A stretch of DNA of 64,000 nucleotides from Carpediemonas membranifera (GCA_019828565.1 JAHDYR010000007.1:434001-498000), one strand, 5' to 3'. Positions 1-11,100 are shown, counted from the stretch's first letter. The notes: a model not told the origin generated them from the letters alone. Program-made: numbers and translations.

Positions 1-83
1 GCCCGCCAAATTTCGAATCGCCTAGCGGCAAGAATTAGCGCACGGCATCGACCCACCAGCATTACCAACGATGACTCCAGTCT

Positions 84-1397
84 TTACAACCCCAACGCGA
101 ACCCCGGGACCGTGCTCGGCATCGGGTCATCGGGCTGAAGGTCCAGCCGCCACGACTCGAAGCCGCCGTGAGACATGTCTGGCGCCGGCATGATGGACCC
201 GAACGTCCGCGGAGACCCGGGAACCCGCTCGAGCTCCTCCGACAAGGCCCGCTCGGCATCCTTACGGGCCGCGCGCTCCTTCTCGAGGTCTTCCCGCAGG
301 GCCGACTGCTTCTTCCGCTCGGCTGCGAGGTCTGCCCGCACGAGCTCGAGGTCTGCGATCGCCTTGGCCTCTGCCGACTGAGCCTTAGCCAGGTCTGCCT
401 CCAGGGCGTGGATGCGGTCGTTAGCCGACGCCAGCTGGTCCCCCTGCTCTGTGGCCATCCGCTTCAGGGCCGCCAGAGTTTCCTTCATCTCGGCTGACTC
501 TCCCGCGTCGTCCTGGAGCCGCTTAGCTGCCCGCTCCGCCGCCGACCTCCGGAGCCTCTCCTGTGAAAGCTCCTTGTTGGCGGCGGCGAGGCTCTTCTCG
601 AGCTTGGACGCCTTCTTCTCGGCCTCTGTGGCCTTCGTAGAGGCTGTCCGCGCGGTGCTCTCCGCGTTCTGGAGCTTCTTGCGTTGCTGCTTGAGCTCCG
701 CGGCATGCTCCTGGTTCATCTCCTTCATGCGGTCATGCAGTTTCCCCTCCTTCCCCTCCGCTTCGACCTGCTTCTGTTCCGCCTCCTCTTTTAGCTGGGT
801 GGCCACATCACGGGCTGCAGTGAGAGCTTCACGTTCTTTCTTCCTCTCTCGCCGCTCGGCAGTCAGGTTCGCAGTCGTCTGCGTGTGCTGTGTGAGCAGG
901 GCCGAGTGCTTGGCCGTCAGAGACTCCAGCTTGGATGTGACGTCGGCGTGGTCGTGCTGGAGCTCCTCTAGCCTCCGTGTCTGGGTCGCATAGTCTTCCT
1001 TGAGGCTTTCCATCGAGAGTTTCAGCGTCTGTACTCGCCTGTGTGTGCGGCCAAGCTCCTGGCGCATCAGAGATGTCTCCTGCTCGACTTTCTGGGATGC
1101 CATTTGGTTCAGGTATCCCGCGAATGTTTGAAGGAAGGAACTATGAGACATGGGCCCCGTAGTGCCCACTTGCGCACTGTATAGTGTTGTTAGAAGCTCT
1201 GCTAGCCACCCAACGTTGGCTTTGAACGTTCCTGGGTCGCCTAGGTTGTCTAAATCTTGTTCATCGTCTGTTAGAATGTCATCGTTGAATTCCAGAACAT
1301 CTGGAGATGGATTATTGGCGTTCTCGTCCGGTGGGAACGAAAGGAATCGAAATATTAGGTCTCCAAGGTCTGAAACACCCGTCTCGGGATTGTTCAT
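84..1397 (-). CDS. Long coiled-coil protein, uncharacterised
   Basis: This encodes 437 residues from the ATG at 1395-1397. The open frame continues upstream, but only to a non-ATG codon, and the upstream part looks non-coding. Residues 1-80 are acidic and mixed, with a short hydrophobic helical stretch near residue 65. From about residue 105 to 400 the protein is an almost uninterrupted heptad-rich coiled coil, dominated by Glu, Lys, Ala, Arg and Gln. The last 35 residues are Pro-rich and lack heptads. This architecture suits a cytoskeletal or centrosomal scaffold, but no family-specific motif was recognised. Myosin-tail or SMC-like matches would be compositional only. Gene identity as coding is secure; function is unknown. 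Confidence 0.8.
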   Translation of the reverse strand: MNNPETGVSDLGDLIFRFLSFPPDENANNPSPDVLEFNDDILTDDEQDLDNLGDPGTFKANVGWLAELLTTLYSAQVGTTGPMSHSSFLQTFAGYLNQMASQKVEQETSLMRQELGRTHRRVQTLKLSMESLKEDYATQTRRLEELQHDHADVTSKLESLTAKHSALLTQHTQTTANLTAERRERKKEREALTAARDVATQLKEEAEQKQVEAEGKEGKLHDRMKEMNQEHAAELKQQRKKLQNAESTARTASTKATEAEKKASKLEKSLAAANKELSQERLRRSAAERAAKRLQDDAGESAEMKETLAALKRMATEQGDQLASANDRIHALEADLAKAQSAEAKAIADLELVRADLAAERKKQSALREDLEKERAARKDAERALSEELERVPGSPRTFGSIMPAPDMSHGGFESWRLDLQPDDPMPSTVPGFALGL

Positions 1398-1675
1398 CCT
1401 TGCTTGCGTGAAAAAAAAACGGCGCTTAAAATGCTCATGCGGGGATGCGTTGGTTTGGCAGGCCAGTTGCGGCCCGAATATCGATCTGCACAGCATGTAC
1501 ACGCAGTCTCCTAATTTTAGTTTTCCAAAAAATCATATTCGATGACCACAATCGAATCGATTTTCAATGCCTGGCCCGGCAAATTTGCCGGAAACGAGCC
1601 TCAGCGTCTCAGTCTTGCACTTAACCCGTGCGCATACAGAGCTATCTAATTTATTATACACGAAGCGACCCTACC

Positions 1676-3511
1676 CTACTGCCCCATCAGCACATCAGCG
1701 GGGTTCAGCAGCCTGGCGTCCAGCAGCGCACGCTGGATCACCCTCGCAGCAGGGACCGGAAGCTTGAATGCTTCGACCCCCGCCCTGAACACCGCCCCGC
1801 TGATTGTCTGCCGAGGCAAGTCTGCCAGTCTCGGGACCCCCGTCGCATCAATCTGTGCCCAGTCGTACTTCCTGACAACGTTGAGCAGCTTGGTGCTTTG
1901 GTTCCTGACCTCCGGGGTATACCAGCTCGAGGTGCATGTGTCAACCTCCTCCAGACCCTTCTCACGTCGGTGGTGATTCAGGTATATGCCGATCAGCTGC
2001 TTGTTGAGCTTGACCGATGAAGTCATCGACTTAAGCTTCACGACCTGAGTAGGGTTGGCCTTGGACGAACGCTGGCAGACCTTGGCGAACTCGAGCACGA
2101 CCGTCGTCATGAGCTCGTGTGCCAGCTGCGGGGGGAGTCGCATGCTGACGCTGATCACCTCCCCGTCCCCCTCAACCTGGCTCCGGTTCGTGGGAATCTG
2201 CTTTGGGTCGAGCGGCATGCACGACCGCATCATTTGATTGCCGGTGTAGAGATCGTCGTCGAGCAGAAAGGCCCACATGAACGCTATGCTCACTGCCCTG
2301 CGGGAGTTCAGGACCAGGAAGCTGGACGACGGCTGCCTCTCGATATAGCCCTGCACACGGAGCAGGTTTGCCCCTATGTCCGTCGCTTGGATGCTCTGCC
2401 GGCACTGTGACTGGCGCTCGGGCCCACACTTAACCATGCGGTGCACCAGTTGGATCGAGACAACCCGGTCGGCGAGGCTCTGGTCGAGTGGAGCGAGGCG
2501 CTGGACCCATAACAGGCGGGCATGGATGGCCACCTCGAAGAGTGTGATGTCGCCGGCCATGAATCTGGAGTGGTACGCCTCGTGAAGCTCGGCCGCGAAC
2601 TCGAAGACAGCCTCGTTGACAGCGTCAACAAGGGCCGACTGGATCCTCATGCCCAGTTTCTTTTGCATGCACTCGCAAAAACTGCGTCTAAACATATGTG
2701 TGACGAAGTTCTGTGTCATCCGGTTGTTCTTGTCAGAAGGCGTCAGCATGAGGAAGACGCGGTTCACATGGTCGACCAATGGCCATTCCGACCCGGAAAG
2801 CAGCTCGGCCAGGCTGGGAACGTAGTCGCTCGTCCAATCGTCGGTCAGACGCATCCGGGGCAGGGACGGCGTCTCGATGTCGAAGAGACCGCACTGCTCG
2901 AAGCGGTCGTAGATGAGGCGGTATATCTGGCCAATGGTGCGGTTCTGGGTGAGTCGGATCGAAGCTGTGGGTTGAGCACATGGCTTCTCCAATGCTTGGA
3001 CGACGGGCTTGGGCTGGTGCGAAGTCGGCCTGGCAGGGACAAATGTCCCTCTAGGTGCCATTTGCGGTCCCGGGAGAGACGTTTGGTGGTGCTCAGCTGC
3101 CTTTCTGGGGGGCGGTTGCAGGTCTACCATCGTGACATCGCCGACTGTATTGGCCTGAAGATCACCAAAAGCCGTGAGAGGACCTCCCACGCCCCGGGGT
3201 ATGACGTCGCTCCCCGTCGTGATGGTCGGTGGGGACGAGACATCGACCATGTTGACGAGGCCCTCCACTGACGGGGATACGACCGAACCAATGGAGGATC
3301 CGATCGGCTGGATATAGCTGATGAGCTGTTCATAAGAGCTACCAAGTGGCTTATCCCAATCTTCGGGAGGACCGCATATCTGTGGAGATTGCGGAGATGC
3401 TTGCGTAATAGGCTTGGCATATCCCGACATTGGAATGTTACATCCACAGGATGCCGATGATAAATCGTTTGTCTGAGCTTGATTGTCGTTCTCACTTTCA
3501 GAGCTCCGCAT
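1676..3511 (-). CDS. Uncharacterised 611-residue protein
   Basis: The start used is the ATG at 3509-3511; the frame extends 24 codons further without a better start. Residues 1-190 are Ser/Pro/Gln-rich and probably disordered. A compact region of roughly 420 residues follows, with amphipathic helices (for example around the 'FAAELHEAYHSRF' segment) and regular hydrophobic spacing, so it is probably folded and mostly alpha-helical. There are no transmembrane segments, zinc ligands or nucleotide-binding motifs. The gene is followed downstream, on the same strand, by the coiled-coil gene ending at 84. I do not recognise the family. Confidence 0.75.
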   Translation of the reverse strand: MRSSESENDNQAQTNDLSSASCGCNIPMSGYAKPITQASPQSPQICGPPEDWDKPLGSSYEQLISYIQPIGSSIGSVVSPSVEGLVNMVDVSSPPTITTGSDVIPRGVGGPLTAFGDLQANTVGDVTMVDLQPPPRKAAEHHQTSLPGPQMAPRGTFVPARPTSHQPKPVVQALEKPCAQPTASIRLTQNRTIGQIYRLIYDRFEQCGLFDIETPSLPRMRLTDDWTSDYVPSLAELLSGSEWPLVDHVNRVFLMLTPSDKNNRMTQNFVTHMFRRSFCECMQKKLGMRIQSALVDAVNEAVFEFAAELHEAYHSRFMAGDITLFEVAIHARLLWVQRLAPLDQSLADRVVSIQLVHRMVKCGPERQSQCRQSIQATDIGANLLRVQGYIERQPSSSFLVLNSRRAVSIAFMWAFLLDDDLYTGNQMMRSCMPLDPKQIPTNRSQVEGDGEVISVSMRLPPQLAHELMTTVVLEFAKVCQRSSKANPTQVVKLKSMTSSVKLNKQLIGIYLNHHRREKGLEEVDTCTSSWYTPEVRNQSTKLLNVVRKYDWAQIDATGVPRLADLPRQTISGAVFRAGVEAFKLPVPAARVIQRALLDARLLNPADVLMGQ

Positions 3512-3770
3512 TGTCAGGAGAATAGTGGTTCGTTCGCGGCAGTGTGCAGTTTTCAAAGAAAGTCGGGAGGATCTCGTGACCATAATCTTGAGGCACCATC
3601 AGTTGGTAATATCGGGTTGCCCATGCGGGGTTATGGTCTACGAGATCCAATTAAAGCTTTTCTCATATTTCGGTTGTCTTCCCCAAGAATGTACGAAATG
3701 CGAGGTCGAGTCAAGGAAATCACATATCTCGGTGTTCCGAGCCAGTATCCATGAATACAGTTCTTTAAGC

Positions 3771-6700
3771 TCACTTGAGTTTCTCCGTGACCCCAAGGTC
3801 CACCCTCCGGGCGGGGTCGAACTCCCCGAGAATCTCCCGATCCTGCTCCGTTGTGCCACCCAGAAGCAGCCTGGCCGTCACCTCGCCCAGTCCGGGGGCC
3901 ATCATGAAGCCGTGGCCGGAGAGCCCGACGATGTGGGCGAGCCCGTTGATGTGGCTGTCCCATCCGACGTACGGGTTGCCGTCAGCCGACTGCGGGTAGA
4001 GCCCGCGCCACACCCGCCGGACGTGGATGGGGCCGAGGCGGGGCAGCAGGGTGAGCATGCGCTGGGCGACGGCAGGGAGGAAGGACGATGTCTCCTGGGT
4101 CGCCCAGCCCTTCACAGGCGGGTCGGGCGTGGCGCAGAAGACGACCTGCCCGCGGGAGTTCTGGTAGAAGTAGTAAGAAGACGTGCCAGTCTCGGGCGAG
4201 GGCGTGTTGTCGATGACCATGGGCGAGAACAGGCCCCCGTGGACGGGCTCAGTGATGCCGGCCTCGTGGGAGTCGGGGACCATCGCCAGCTGACACTCGT
4301 CGGGCAGGATGAGGTTGGCGTTGGCGCCCAGGCAGTTGACGACGACGGGGGCGAGGTAGCGCTCGTTGTTGGCGGTAAGAACACCGACGACGTGCTTCTC
4401 GTCGTCCACGAGGATCTTGGCGACGGGCGTGTTGAAGATGAACTCGACGCCCTCAGCTTCATTGGCCACGCGGTGGGCGCTGGCTGCGAAGAGCAGGGGA
4501 GAGCAGCTGCCGTCCGCGGGGGAGTAGAGCCCGCCGAGCAGCTTAGCCACCTTGATGCCGGGGACGAGGGCCTGCACCTCCTTGGGCGCGATGAACGCCG
4601 TATCGTACCCGTAGCTGGCGTGCACGGCGCTCAGGTCGCGCAGGGTCTGTTCCTGCTCGGGCGTGTACGCCACGAAGAGGTAGCCGCCCTGCTTCCACTC
4701 GATGTCGTCCTGGGTCTCGAAGCGCCAGTTGCGGAACATCTCGAGGGAGCGTTGCATCACGTGCATCTTGGCCAGCGAGGACATGCAGCCGCGGACACCG
4801 CCGATGGCGTGCTTGACGTCGCCCTGGCCTGGGCCGGGGTTGATGTCGAGGACGGTAACCCTCTTCTTGCCCGTCCGCACGTCGTCAGACTTGGAGAGGG
4901 CGAGGGCCAGACCCAGACCGACTGCGCCAGCCCCGAGGATGACGATGTCCGAGGCGTTCGTCGTGACGGGCTGCGTCCGGTCGACATGGAGCCGCAGGGG
5001 GGAGAAGAGGTGGCTGTTGGCGGCCGGGGCGACGGGGTGGGCCTGGGCGGTGGCGAGGGTCGAGAAGGGGACCTCGACGAACAGGGGCCGCATGGTGGCT
5101 GGGGTCACGCGGTCAAAGGGCATGCCCTCAGATGCGAAGATGCGGGGGAGCAACACGCGGCAGGTCTTCGAGCCGCAGGCACCCATCCCCGCGCGGGTGA
5201 TGGCCTTGACGAAGTTCTGGTCCCAAATACCGGCCTCCTTGGCCGTCCGGATCGCGTCCCGGAGCTCGTGCACGGTGACCCGCTCGCACCGGCAGACGAT
5301 GGCCGTGTCCTCGAGCGGGACGACGGACGAGACGCCGCTGGACAGCAGCTGTTTGGGCGAGGTCACCCTGAGCGAGGCGACGGACGGGGCGAGCGTCTTG
5401 GGCACCTTAACCCGCACCAGTCTCGTTCCAGGCGCACCGGGGGCGGGCTGGACGCGCTGGACCTCCCAAAGACCCTCGGCGTCGTCCGGGTTGGATACAA
5501 GATCGCCCAGATCGGACAAAAGCTGCACCCTCATGCCCGCGGACACCTCAGTGCCCTTGGACGCGGCGTTTGAGTCGGCGAAGAGCTCGTGCGCCATGAT
5601 GACAGTTGGGCAGTCAGCATCCTTGCGGGAGTCCACCAGGGTGATGGCCAGCCCGGGACAGAGAGAGACGCACTTGAGGCAGCCGCGGCACGCGTTCTTG
5701 AAACCTTGGTCCACCGCGTACATCGGGATGCCCATGAGGCTCTGGTTCTGAAGACCGATGCAGCCGTCGGGGCAGGAGCTCTCGCACGCGTTACATGCGA
5801 TCTCCTGGTTGCAGTGGAAGTACGGCCGGATCGTCCCAGCCTCCACTGGCGGGTGGACCCTCGTGTGCGTCTTGCCTGGCCGGGACTTGAGCACCTGGAT
5901 CTTCTCGGCCCAACCGCTGCTGTCGACTGAGGAGGTGTCGACCCCGAGGTGCTTGGCGATGTCGAGTGCTGAGCTGCGGCCGGTGAGCATCGCTGCAGAC
6001 GCCTCGGCGATCTCGTTGGAGTCACCGGCGCTGAATACGGCCAGACCGTACTCCTTGGCCTTGCCAAAGAACTCGTCGACTGGGGAGAGTCCGATGGCGA
6101 CGAGCACGGCGTCCACGTCCACCGTCCGCTTCGTGTCCATCTTCACCTTCCAGTTGTCGTCGAGCTCTGCGATGGTGGCCGACCGGACCCGCGACTCGGA
6201 GTCCTGGTCGTCAAGGGGGATGACTCCGTGGGAGTCCTGGTCGTTGGCCGCGACGATCGTGTGTCGCGTGAGGATGGGGACGCCCAGCCGCTTGATGCGG
6301 TCAGCGTGGACCTTGTAGCCGCCGATCGTCGGGGCGGCCTCGACGACGGCGACGACTTCGATGCCGGCCTGGAGGGCCTGGTAGGCTGTGATGATACCGA
6401 CGTTGCCGCCGCCGATGATGAGGATGCGGCGGGCAAACCGGGTCAGGTCCCTGTTGACGAGGGTCTGGAAGCCACCAGCGCCGTAGATGCCGGGGAGCGA
6501 GTTGCCGGGGAAGACGAGCATCTTCTCACGGGCACCAGTGGCGACGAGAAGGGTCTTGGGCTTGATCAGCTGGTAGACGTGCTTCGAGTGGCCCATCTGG
6601 CGGGTCACGCCGACCACGCCGTCCGAGAAGACACCGACTGCGGTCGACTCGAGCCAGACCTTAACGTGCTCGCACTTGTCGAGGTCAGCCTGGAGGATCT

Positions 6701-7343
6701 CGGCAATGGTGAAGCCGCGGGTGCCGGCATATGTCTCCTGCTTGGTCCCGAAGAACTTGTGGGTCTGCAGGGCGAGCTTGCCGCCGATACGGTCCTTGTC
6801 GTCGATGAGGACGCACTCGACCCCGACCTCGTCGAGCTGGATGGCTGCGGAGACGCCCGCCGGGCCCCCGCCGATGATAAGCACGGGGACCTCGATGACC
6901 TCGGTCTTCTCGGCGGGCGGGGGCACCTGGTCAGAGAGGAGCGTGTTGCCCGAGACGACGCGCATGCCCTCCTCGAGAGGGGTCACGCAGGACTTGCGGA
7001 CGACCCCGTCGATCATCACACGGCACTGGGAGCACTGGCCGTTAACACAGAAGGGGGCGAGGGCACTCTGATCCTTGTGGTGCTTGCCGAGGATGTTGAT
7101 GCCCTCCGCAAGGAGTGCCGTGGAAACAGCTTCGCCTTCAAAGCCCGTCATGGAGGTTCCATTGAAGGAAAAGGGTACTCTCTTCCGCTCGGCGGGCGGA
7201 TTAACGACAGGATGGTGGGTGATTCGAAGAGAGTTGGCGGAATCAGACGCATCGAACGGCGAAAGCACATCCTCCAGATCAGGGATGGTAACTGGACGTC
7301 TAAGAGGCGTTTTGGGCGTCGTATCCGCGTTTTCGCAGGTCAT
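3771..7343 (-). CDS. Multi-domain Fe-S flavoprotein (sarcosine oxidase / HcnABC / proline dehydrogenase-like fusion)
   Basis: This 1190-residue protein joins parts that bacteria and archaea usually encode as separate subunits. Residues 55-140 are a 2Fe-2S ferredoxin-like domain with ligands C99, C104, C107 and C119. Residues 152-470 are an FAD/NAD(P) oxidoreductase with GxGxxG-type motifs near 157 and 310. Residues 508-570 hold two 4Fe-4S clusters: the second is canonical (C552, C555, C558, C562-P) and the first is looser (C511, C517, C520, C524). Residues 682-735 are a BFD-like 2Fe-2S domain (C684, C686, C723, C728). Residues 797-1185 are a DAO-type FAD oxidase with 'ILGAGAVGLG' near 802. 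The closest known plans are heterotetrameric sarcosine oxidase, HcnABC and archaeal proline dehydrogenase complexes. The substrate is probably a secondary amine or amino acid, with electrons passed along the Fe-S chain. I see no clear targeting peptide. Bacterial origin is inferred. Confidence 0.9.
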   Translation of the reverse strand: MTCENADTTPKTPLRRPVTIPDLEDVLSPFDASDSANSLRITHHPVVNPPAERKRVPFSFNGTSMTGFEGEAVSTALLAEGINILGKHHKDQSALAPFCVNGQCSQCRVMIDGVVRKSCVTPLEEGMRVVSGNTLLSDQVPPPAEKTEVIEVPVLIIGGGPAGVSAAIQLDEVGVECVLIDDKDRIGGKLALQTHKFFGTKQETYAGTRGFTIAEILQADLDKCEHVKVWLESTAVGVFSDGVVGVTRQMGHSKHVYQLIKPKTLLVATGAREKMLVFPGNSLPGIYGAGGFQTLVNRDLTRFARRILIIGGGNVGIITAYQALQAGIEVVAVVEAAPTIGGYKVHADRIKRLGVPILTRHTIVAANDQDSHGVIPLDDQDSESRVRSATIAELDDNWKVKMDTKRTVDVDAVLVAIGLSPVDEFFGKAKEYGLAVFSAGDSNEIAEASAAMLTGRSSALDIAKHLGVDTSSVDSSGWAEKIQVLKSRPGKTHTRVHPPVEAGTIRPYFHCNQEIACNACESSCPDGCIGLQNQSLMGIPMYAVDQGFKNACRGCLKCVSLCPGLAITLVDSRKDADCPTVIMAHELFADSNAASKGTEVSAGMRVQLLSDLGDLVSNPDDAEGLWEVQRVQPAPGAPGTRLVRVKVPKTLAPSVASLRVTSPKQLLSSGVSSVVPLEDTAIVCRCERVTVHELRDAIRTAKEAGIWDQNFVKAITRAGMGACGSKTCRVLLPRIFASEGMPFDRVTPATMRPLFVEVPFSTLATAQAHPVAPAANSHLFSPLRLHVDRTQPVTTNASDIVILGAGAVGLGLALALSKSDDVRTGKKRVTVLDINPGPGQGDVKHAIGGVRGCMSSLAKMHVMQRSLEMFRNWRFETQDDIEWKQGGYLFVAYTPEQEQTLRDLSAVHASYGYDTAFIAPKEVQALVPGIKVAKLLGGLYSPADGSCSPLLFAASAHRVANEAEGVEFIFNTPVAKILVDDEKHVVGVLTANNERYLAPVVVNCLGANANLILPDECQLAMVPDSHEAGITEPVHGGLFSPMVIDNTPSPETGTSSYYFYQNSRGQVVFCATPDPPVKGWATQETSSFLPAVAQRMLTLLPRLGPIHVRRVWRGLYPQSADGNPYVGWDSHINGLAHIVGLSGHGFMMAPGLGEVTARLLLGGTTEQDREILGEFDPARRVDLGVTEKLK

Positions 7344-8101
7344 TTAGGATGAAATTCGTGTTAGAATGTGTTCTGTTCCCTGACGACCAAATGAGACCGA
7401 TAGTGACACGATATTCGTGTCAGTGAACCTTTTCTGCGCCACATTACCATTCTATCCCATCTTTCTGAGCTTCACAGCATTGTAGTCGTCCAAAATCAAT
7501 ATGGACCCTTTCGTATCGCCCCGATAGATCCGAATCGCGATCGGTACTGACTCAATCCGCCCGGATATAGACCGTCAAACATCACTGGCCGACCGTACTT
7601 CAGCTCCAGACTCCCCTGACCATTTCTTTCCCTTTTTCGTTGTTGACCGTTGTTGACCGAGACCAGTCAACAACGGTGTGAAATCTGAAAGAGAAAAGAT
7701 AAAGCTGAAAGCGAAGAAGTATGATAAAACCTACAGTTGTGAGCCTCACGAAAGTCCGTTTCCACCTGAACCGCGCCTGAATTCTCGGAATGTGAGATAT
7801 TCCAGATTACCATCGCCACGTCAAGATGGCCGAAGACAGCCCTGGTCGATGCCTATGCGTGTCCAACAGCTCATTGGAGCATCCCGTGGCGAGGCGCCAC
7901 CCGACTTCACTGTCGAGTCCATCAGAACCCGATCCCAATGCACGAGCTTAAGAACCTCGAAGAGTGCATAGCTCTCGCAGCAGAGCCGCTACCACCACCA
8001 GAAACGCCCCCGTTGCGTCCTGGTGTTACAGAGTTTGTTCCATCATCGACAAATGATTATTCAGCTATTCCCAAGAGACGAGGACTCTGTACGGAGACCT
8101 T
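7344..8101. other. 758-bp divergent intergenic region
   Basis: This separates the minus-strand flavoprotein from the plus-strand PocR gene, so it should contain both promoters. It holds a tandem plus inverted repeat at 7638-7676 (listed separately). Two short ATG-started frames lie here, at 7826-7951 (41 codons) and 7938-8135 (65 codons, overlapping the next gene start). They could be upstream ORFs or an unrecognised 5' exon, but no intron with the window's splice motifs joins them to the gene at 8102. No RNA gene was recognised. Confidence 0.6.
7638..7676. repeat. Tandem 10-mer with inverted copy; 11-bp hairpin
   Basis: The 10-mer CGTTGTTGAC occurs twice in tandem (7638-7647, 7648-7657). 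An inverted copy follows, so 7647-7657 (CCGTTGTTGAC) and 7666-7676 (GTCAACAACGG) form a perfect 11-bp stem around an 8-nt loop. Each copy carries a GTTG/CAAC core, and CAACGG matches the Myb-type recognition consensus YAAC[G/T]G. The repeat sits about 300 bp upstream of the ATG at 7343 and 425 bp upstream of 8102. An operator-like role is inference. Confidence 0.6.
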
Positions 8102-11100
8102 ATGGATGCTTGTGATGACCTCTTTGTACATATAGACAATCCATCGACAATCCAGACGAATATCGCTGAACTCACTGATTTCCTCGCATTCAACCCGGAT
8201 GAACAAGCCGTGCAACACACCAGCAAGACCATCGAGACGCTGTTCGACCTCGGAAAGCTGCAGGTTGTTATCGATAAGTTCACCGAATATGGCCGGTGTG
8301 GAGCTGCGCTCGTCACGCCCACCGGTGCCATTATCGGTGAGCCGTCCCGACTCTCGACGCTGTGCACCAACTACGTCCGCTCGACCGAGCTCGGCGGCAG
8401 TCGCTGTGCCGTGTCAGATCAGCAGTTCGGCTCCTTGTCCTTCGACAGGGCCACGTTTGGGCCCTGCCACACTGGGGCGCTAACCGACGGCGGGGGCGTT
8501 ATCCAGCTCAACGGGGTCCAGCTGGCGTCATTTCTCATTGGCGGCGTGGCTACATCCATGCCCAACGCTGAGAACACGAAGACCATGGTCCGCATGGCCC
8601 AAGATTTGGGCCAGGACTCTGTCGACGTCGTCAAGGCATTCAGGAGGGCCAGACGAATGAACATGGGCGAGCTGCAGACTCTGGGAGAGAGCCTCCATGT
8701 GGTGTGCAAGTTCCTGTCCCAGATGGCCGCGAAGAATTTCGCGGCGCGGCAAAAGGCGAGACTAACCCTGCTATCCGAGGAACGACGACACCACAGCTCC
8801 AAGGGGATCCTCGCAGCGCTTGCCTCGACCACCGCTGCCCGCCTGTACCACGCCTTCTCTGACGCACAGGATAGGCCGCGGTCGAAGGCGACCAACCTCC
8901 TCAGGACTCCAACCAACGTCCAGATCCTGCTGCTCCCCCTTGTGGCGGCGTGGACCCTGTTCTCGGCGGACAGCACTGTCTCCCCCGTGAAGAAGGCCTT
9001 CCTCGCCATTGTCGCACCCGCCTCGACCCGGTCGCTGCACGACCCTATCGCCACGGCGGTGTGCGCGCTGGTGGTCCTGGCGATGTATGGGGTGGCCCTC
9101 CTATCGTACCAGGCGGCCAAACGGGACTTGGTCGGCTATAGGGCGGTCGTACGCCGCGGGGCCCGCCTGATGTCCGTCGCCGTCTCCATGGCAGCGTCAT
9201 TTACCATACTGGGCGTCTTGGGTCAGTCTTCCATCGGGCTACTGTTCGAGATCGACCAGATCGGGGCCCGGTCGGCCGTCGGTGTGATCTGGAACTACCT
9301 GGTCAGCTGTGCAGCGGCGGCCGCCTTGGTCGCGGCTCTGATATTCTTCGTATTCACCCGCGCCGTCGTGCCCTGCATGCCTCCCACGGCCCAGTCGGTC
9401 CACCTCGGCCCCACCATCGGCCTGCACGCGGGCATCTACCTTTCTTTCGCAGCGACGGGGGCGTCGATCGGCGCGGTTAGCTTCACGGACCTCGCGTCGG
9501 AGGAGTCTAGGTCCTTCGTGCTGTCCGCCCAGCTGACAGTGGCATTCATTGCCGCGGCCATTAGTCTTGTCACAACGGTTATGGCGGTCTTCATGGTCCC
9601 AGATCGCAGCTTCCCGCACTACTTCAGCATTTATACGGGCGTGATAGCCTTTTCGAACGTCGTAATCTTCATTGGCGCCATGTGCCGGTTCGTTGCATGG
9701 GGCGAGTTCGAGGTGCACCATTCAGTGGTCATCGTGACCGGCGTGGTCCTGTGTGTCGCGTGCTTTGTCACAACCATGGCCCTCCGCACGGTGACGCTTG
9801 TCCGTGTCGCGTTCTTCGAGCATGCCGTCTTCCGAGTCATCGCGGGCACGGGTGATCATGACGAGGTCAGGGTCCCCAGCCTACTCTGGGCCGCACTGAC
9901 TGGCGAGAAGCAGCGCCGGGCGTTCATCCATCAGTTCGCGACCACCCCCGTCTACACGATCAAGCACCCCGACCTTGCAAACCTATCGCCCCTCGCGATC
10001 GAGGTCGGCAGCCGGTGCCTCATGTGGCCCGACCGCAAGCTCTTCGGCAAGGTTGGCTTCCCCCCTTTGGGACGATACAACCTCCACACCACCGCTTCCA
10101 ACCTCATGCGCCGGGCGTTCACGCTCTACGGGCCGAAGCGGACGGCCCCGCTGCAGCTGGCCATCGCCTACACGGCTGCCATGATACCAGAGGCGATCGA
10201 CAACACGCGACAGGATCTCGACGCCCTCAGTCAGAAGTTCCTCGACCCGCACCGCTTCACCCACCAGATGCTTCTCCACGGTATGGGTCAGTGCCTCGAG
10301 TACAGGCGCTACGTCGTCGCCCTTGACGGGGATGACCAGGCCGAGGCGTTCATCGCGATGCACGTGCTGCTCGACCGGGCGAGGGCGTACCACTTCCAAG
10401 CATTGGCGCAGATCAGCAAGTTCTGGCCCATGCTCCTGAGGAAGCAGCCCGATCTGCCGCTAATCGTCCACAACGCCAAGCTCATCGCCATGTCGACTGA
10501 GCAGGCCGGCCGACTGTACAACCGCCTCGTCAGTCGTTACGGGGACAACCCGACCGTCCGCGAGTGGTACATCCTGTTCCTCGACTCCGTCATGCAGGAC
10601 CACAGCCGCGCCCAGCAGCTGCGGACCGAGCGCGAGGAGCAGAACCTGGCTGCGGCGTCGGAGGGCACGGGCTCGATGTCGAGTCTCGACGCCTCGTCCG
10701 TGGGGAAAGAGTCTGCCATCCTTGCGGCCGACCCCGAGACCCGCGGCACGGCCACCGACTGGGCGATTTTCCTCTCATTCGCCCTCAACGCCCTCCTGGT
10801 CGGCCTGTCCGTCCTTCTCGTCTTCGGCTGCGTCGAGTACACGCGTGGTAAGGTTGACCTGGTCAACAGTCTCCACAACATCAACTTAGCCGTGGCTGAC
10901 GGGGCTCTCGATACAATGTTGCTCAGCCTCTCCGACGAGGACCTCGAATCCCTCTCGCAGGGCCGCGGTGACGTCGTGGCGAGGGTCATGAGCGCGTACA
11001 CGGCGGTGGCGTCGTATGACAACTTCATGCTGACCATGGCTGACGCAGACCTCCTCTTCTTCGCACGGACGACGCCAGTGGAGCTCCCACAACGGCATAA

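Noticed and set aside
889-897. CTCACACAG on the minus strand inside the coiled-coil gene, looking like a 3' splice site
   Set aside because: No GT[T/A][C/T]GT donor lies upstream within range, and the frame is open through it with continuous heptads.
3483-5573. Long plus-strand frame antisense to the flavoprotein
   Set aside because: A shadow frame caused by high GC at third codon positions; its residues show no domain pattern.
7938-8135. 65-codon ATG frame overlapping the start of the PocR gene
   Set aside because: It could not be joined to the main frame by any GT-AG intron that keeps the reading frame. Left as a possible upstream ORF.
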